Part shown: positions 4,711-6,994 of the stretch, piece after piece
Numbering within the stretch: position 1 is the first letter of the stretch
How the letters are laid out: every line of letters starts with the position of its first letter
Origin: Chloroflexota bacterium
GTDB lineage: Bacteria; Chloroflexota; Anaerolineae; Anaerolineales; UBA4823
DNA: 6,994 nt
Direction of reading: 5' to 3'
Assembly (NCBI GenBank): GCA_012798185.1
Contig: JAAZNS010000517.1
Location: 1 to 6,994, forward strand
Translations under genes and position numbers: made by a program
Notes under the pieces: model-generated
The model's input: the letters and a program-made list of their open reading frames with translations, nothing else
Databases searched by the model: none
What the model was told of the DNA's origin: nothing

Positions 4711-6596
4711 CAGCCTTCCTTTGCTTTAAAATAGGCATCCGATAACCGCTGAATTGCGATCAAGAAACCCTCACCCTGGCGCTGATGGCCGCGCCAGATT
4801 TCTGGGATCATGGTGTCGTGATAATCACCAATTATCTTGAAGAAATGCACCCAATCGATCGTGCCTTCCCCAATTTGTAACCCCTCGCCATCCAAACCGG
4901 CAGCGTCTGAAAGATGCAGATGACCAATGTAAGGCAATATCACCTTCACCTGGTCATAAAAATCCACATGAGCCCAGTTGCAGTAAAGCTTTGAATGGGA
5001 TGTGTCAAAACACATCTTTAATCCCAACGGTTCGAGAAAATCACGGATTTCATAGGAATCCATAAAAGCATTGGTAAGCCATTGTCCGCCAAAATACCAA
5101 GGTCGTGGCGGGAGATTTTCCAGCAATAAATCTACACCCACGAAATCAATCTGCTCTACCGAACGGCGCAGGTTATCGTATAAAGTTTTGTGATCTTTGA
5201 TTGGATGATCGAGACTCATCGCCCCGGGGTGAACCACCACCTTTGGTTTTCCTACAAAATGAGGTGCCATTTTGCGGGTCAAATCGATTGCTTTTTGGAT
5301 CAAAGCGATCGAATCTATGCGCTGCACTTCGTCGGTAGAACACAAATCTACCAACGTGCGATCCCAAAATTCAGGGGCATGGACAACCATTCGGAATTTA
5401 AAATCATTACCAGGGTAATGTTCATCCAGGTCTTGATCGGTGAAGTGGAATTCCAGCATTTTGGGGTTATATACTAACAATTCATCGAAATCTCGAAAAC
5501 GTACAGTAAAGCCGTATTCCATCGGCAGGGTATGCGCCATATCCAGCTCGATTTTAACGCCCAGGTCTTTTTCGAGGAAAGGTTCGTCCTCTTCAATCAC
5601 CCGTTCAGCAGTCCTGCCCACCAGTTTGAGATAATTTTGAGGTGAGATGCCCAAAGCAGGTCCTTTAACGGTAATCTTCTCGGCGGTGATGATCTCGCCG
5701 GGCAAGATTTTTTGGGCAGCAACCAGGCTCTTGCCCAACACTTCGCGGTTCAGAATTTCCCCTCGAGATATAAATTTTTCCTCGCCGGTACCCAAGGCGG
5801 CAGATACTTGTTCGATATCCCGCACCATTTTCTTGAATCCTTGTGGTTCCAGGCTGGCAGCGTGATCAGGTCCTTCCATGGTACGATCAAGCGTCAGGTG
5901 GCGCTCGATAATGCTTGCGCCAAGAACAGAGGCAACCGTGGATACCGCAATACCCCGCTCATGCCCTGAATAGCCCACCGGCACGCCAAATTTCCGTAAT
6001 CGTTCCATAAAGCGCAGGTTGATGTCTTCAAACGCCGCCGGGTAGGTGCTGTTGCAATGCAGTAAAGCAAACTGGGCATTTCGCTCTTTGAGGAAATTCA
6101 CTGTAATTTCCACCTCTTCCAAACGAGACATGCCGGTAGAAAGGATCAACGGTTTCCCTTTTTTTACAAGGTGATCCAATAACGGTAGGTTGGTCAGATC
6201 AGCAGAAGCAACTTTATATGCCGGAATATCAAGGGTCTCGAGAAAATCAGCGGCTTGTGGATCAAAAGCAGAACATAAAAAGGTGATATTCTTCTTATGA
6301 CAATGTTCAACAATTTCATGGAAATCATGCTCGGATAATTCGACCTGCTGTAAGATGGGCAGCAAATACCGCAGAGTTTTCTCTCCGGCATTGGCATTTT
6401 CCAGGTATTTTTTAGCATACAGTTTATCCAGGGTGCGTTTTTGGAATTTAACCGCATCGGCGCCGCAATCCACGGCAATATCTATCAATTTCATTGCCAG
6501 GGCTAAAATCCCGTTATGATTAACGCCGATCTCGGCTATTACATAAGTCGGATATCCATCACCAATAAAACGATCACCTATTTTAATTACAGACAT
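4710..6596 (-). CDS. neuB: NeuB-type nonulosonic acid synthase fused to xylose-isomerase-like TIM barrel
   Basis: A 628-residue fusion, against about 340-350 for ordinary NeuB. Residues 1-275 form the NeuB barrel, which condenses phosphoenolpyruvate with a 2-acetamido sugar: AEIGVNHNG (21-29), AVKFQ (48-52), YKVASAD (127-133), HCNSTYP (180-186), GYSGHE (208-213) and ERHLTLDRTMEGPDHAASLEP (231-251). H212 and H233 keep the spacing of the metal-binding histidines. Residues 284-346 are the SAF (antifreeze-like) domain. Residues 355-628 form a second barrel of the sugar-phosphate isomerase/epimerase type, with a metal-site set E493 (LLENLPP), D531 and H534 (CFDTSHS), H561 (HLHLSD) and E599 (IPEIWRG), so it looks catalytically competent. 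The start has a strong GGAGGT Shine-Dalgarno five bases upstream. The product could be a sialic, legionaminic or pseudaminic acid; sequence alone does not decide. The second domain may prepare or epimerise the sugar substrate. Family certain, substrate not. Confidence 0.93.
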   Translation of the reverse strand: MSVIKIGDRFIGDGYPTYVIAEIGVNHNGILALAMKLIDIAVDCGADAVKFQKRTLDKLYAKKYLENANAGEKTLRYLLPILQQVELSEHDFHEIVEHCHKKNITFLCSAFDPQAADFLETLDIPAYKVASADLTNLPLLDHLVKKGKPLILSTGMSRLEEVEITVNFLKERNAQFALLHCNSTYPAAFEDINLRFMERLRKFGVPVGYSGHERGIAVSTVASVLGASIIERHLTLDRTMEGPDHAASLEPQGFKKMVRDIEQVSAALGTGEEKFISRGEILNREVLGKSLVAAQKILPGEIITAEKITVKGPALGISPQNYLKLVGRTAERVIEEDEPFLEKDLGVKIELDMAHTLPMEYGFTVRFRDFDELLVYNPKMLEFHFTDQDLDEHYPGNDFKFRMVVHAPEFWDRTLVDLCSTDEVQRIDSIALIQKAIDLTRKMAPHFVGKPKVVVHPGAMSLDHPIKDHKTLYDNLRRSVEQIDFVGVDLLLENLPPRPWYFGGQWLTNAFMDSYEIRDFLEPLGLKMCFDTSHSKLYCNWAHVDFYDQVKVILPYIGHLHLSDAAGLDGEGLQIGEGTIDWVHFFKIIGDYHDTMIPEIWRGHQRQGEGFLIAIQRLSDAYFKAKEG

Positions 6597-6600
6597 TCAA

Positions 6601-6606
6601 ACCTCC
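6601..6606 (-). promoter_or_regulatory. Strong Shine-Dalgarno of the NeuB fusion gene
   Basis: GGAGGT on the minus strand, five bases before the ATG at 6594-6596. It is the best ribosome binding site in the window and supports this start, placing the usual NeuB N-terminal strand directly after it. Confidence 0.85.
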
Positions 6607-6614
6607 AAGGGGAA

Positions 6615-6649
6615 TGGAGCTGTCAGCTATCAGCCACCAGCTTTCAGCT
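6615..6649. repeat. Five degenerate heptamer repeats upstream of the NeuB fusion
   Basis: Five consecutive 7-base units on the plus strand follow the consensus NNNAGCY; the last four share (C or T)CAGC(C or T) in register. On the minus strand the units read as AGCTGA-like copies. They occupy the gap 6597-6740 between the cytidylyltransferase stop and the NeuB ribosome binding site. No gene, convincing promoter or terminator is seen in the rest of that gap. A TACAAT (minus strand, just upstream of the repeats) lacks a properly spaced -35 element. Confidence 0.6.
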
Positions 6650-6740
6650 AATTGTAAGCAGCGAGAAGTGAATCGAGATCCAAGAACCAGCTATAGGATA
6701 CCGGGGACGCCGAACTTGAACCTAATCCCTTGTCACATTC

Positions 6741-6994
6741 TCACTTTAATTTGAATCCCAAATCGTCGAAAGTCAACTCCCCGTTTTCCAAAAGCCGTTC
6801 AGCTCGGCGCCAATCATCCGCCGAATCGATATCAATCCAATCGCTGGAGGGAATCACCAGCGGTAAGATAAAGTCACCGGTCATCGAATTTTTATTTAAG
6901 ATAGTATCCGACCAGGCAGCATCGACATAACCTGTTTGCCAGTAAACCTCCGGGAGAGCCTGGCGAGGCATATTATATGCCTCAGGAAACTGCG
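6741..6994 (-). CDS. Acylneuraminate cytidylyltransferase (CMP-sugar synthetase), C-terminal fragment
   Basis: The frame is open to the window edge, so the start and the N-terminal CTP-binding P-loop-like motif lie outside. The 84 visible residues contain RQALPEVYWQTGYVDAAW, which matches the RQ-x-LP-x-x-Y-x-x-(N/T)G-x-x-x-x-x strand of CMP-NeuAc synthetases, followed by the MTGDFILPLVIP strand and the typical ending WIDIDSADDWRRAERLL, where the DID-x-x-x-D motif closes the family fold. The enzyme would couple CTP to a nonulosonic acid to give the CMP-sugar used by transferases, which fits the NeuB-type synthase encoded immediately downstream. An internal ATG at 6969-6971 is not the start, since the family motif continues upstream of it. 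Whether it acts on sialic, legionaminic or pseudaminic acid cannot be told from this part. Confidence 0.88.
   Translation of the reverse strand, partial: QFPEAYNMPRQALPEVYWQTGYVDAAWSDTILNKNSMTGDFILPLVIPSSDWIDIDSADDWRRAERLLENGELTFDDLGFKLK

Noticed and set aside
6194..6478. Minus-strand frame of 94 codons within the NeuB fusion gene
   Set aside because: It is a shifted frame inside the conserved NeuB barrel and encodes low-complexity sequence without motifs.
6650..6690. Possible sigma-70 promoter with TACAAT as -10 before the NeuB fusion
   Set aside because: No -35 element lies at 16-18 bases; the nearest TTGGAT is about 21 bases away, so it is not supported.

Overview
The window is one strand-consistent block of a surface-glycan biosynthesis locus. 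Every gene I can support lies on the minus strand, so transcription runs from the high-coordinate end to the low-coordinate end. Nothing in the sequence fixes the taxon. The mid-range base composition, the tight TGATG couplings, the degenerate 7-base repeats in both non-coding gaps and the protein style would suit a free-living environmental bacterium. My weak guess is Chloroflexota, class Anaerolineae, possibly from a metagenome assembly.

Layout in transcription order: (1) the C-terminal end of an acylneuraminate cytidylyltransferase (CMP-sugar synthetase, 6741-6994, cut by the window edge). (2) A 144-base gap with five degenerate heptamers and a strong Shine-Dalgarno. (3) A 628-residue fusion of a NeuB-type nonulosonic acid synthase (TIM barrel plus SAF domain) to a xylose-isomerase-like TIM barrel (4710-6596). 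(4) A capsule-type GT-B glycosyltransferase-like protein with an unusual four-cysteine segment (3079-4710). (5) A class I SAM methyltransferase (2189-3079). Genes 3 to 5 overlap by one base at each junction. (6) A 105-base gap with a second heptamer-like stretch and a weak terminator or attenuator candidate. (7) A stand-alone acyl carrier protein (1844-2083). (8) A class II aminoacyl-tRNA-synthetase-like amino acid:[carrier protein] ligase (646-1836). (9) A GNAT acyltransferase (141-659). (10) The N-terminus of an AAC(3)-family N-acyltransferase (1-140, cut by the window edge).

Reading across genes: the NeuB domain should condense phosphoenolpyruvate with a C6 amino sugar to give a sialic, legionaminic or pseudaminic-type nonulosonic acid. 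The cytidylyltransferase should activate it as the CMP-sugar, and the glycosyltransferase may move it to a glycan. The second half looks like a dedicated aminoacyl-decoration module: the aaRS-like ligase adenylates an amino acid and loads it on the phosphopantetheine arm of the ACP, and one of the two acyltransferases could pass it to an amino group of the sugar. The methyltransferase could then N- or O-methylate the sugar or the aminoacyl group. The individual family assignments rest on motifs I can see. The linkage into one carrier-protein-dependent aminoacylation pathway for a nonulosonic acid is inference, and is the most interesting hypothesis in the window.
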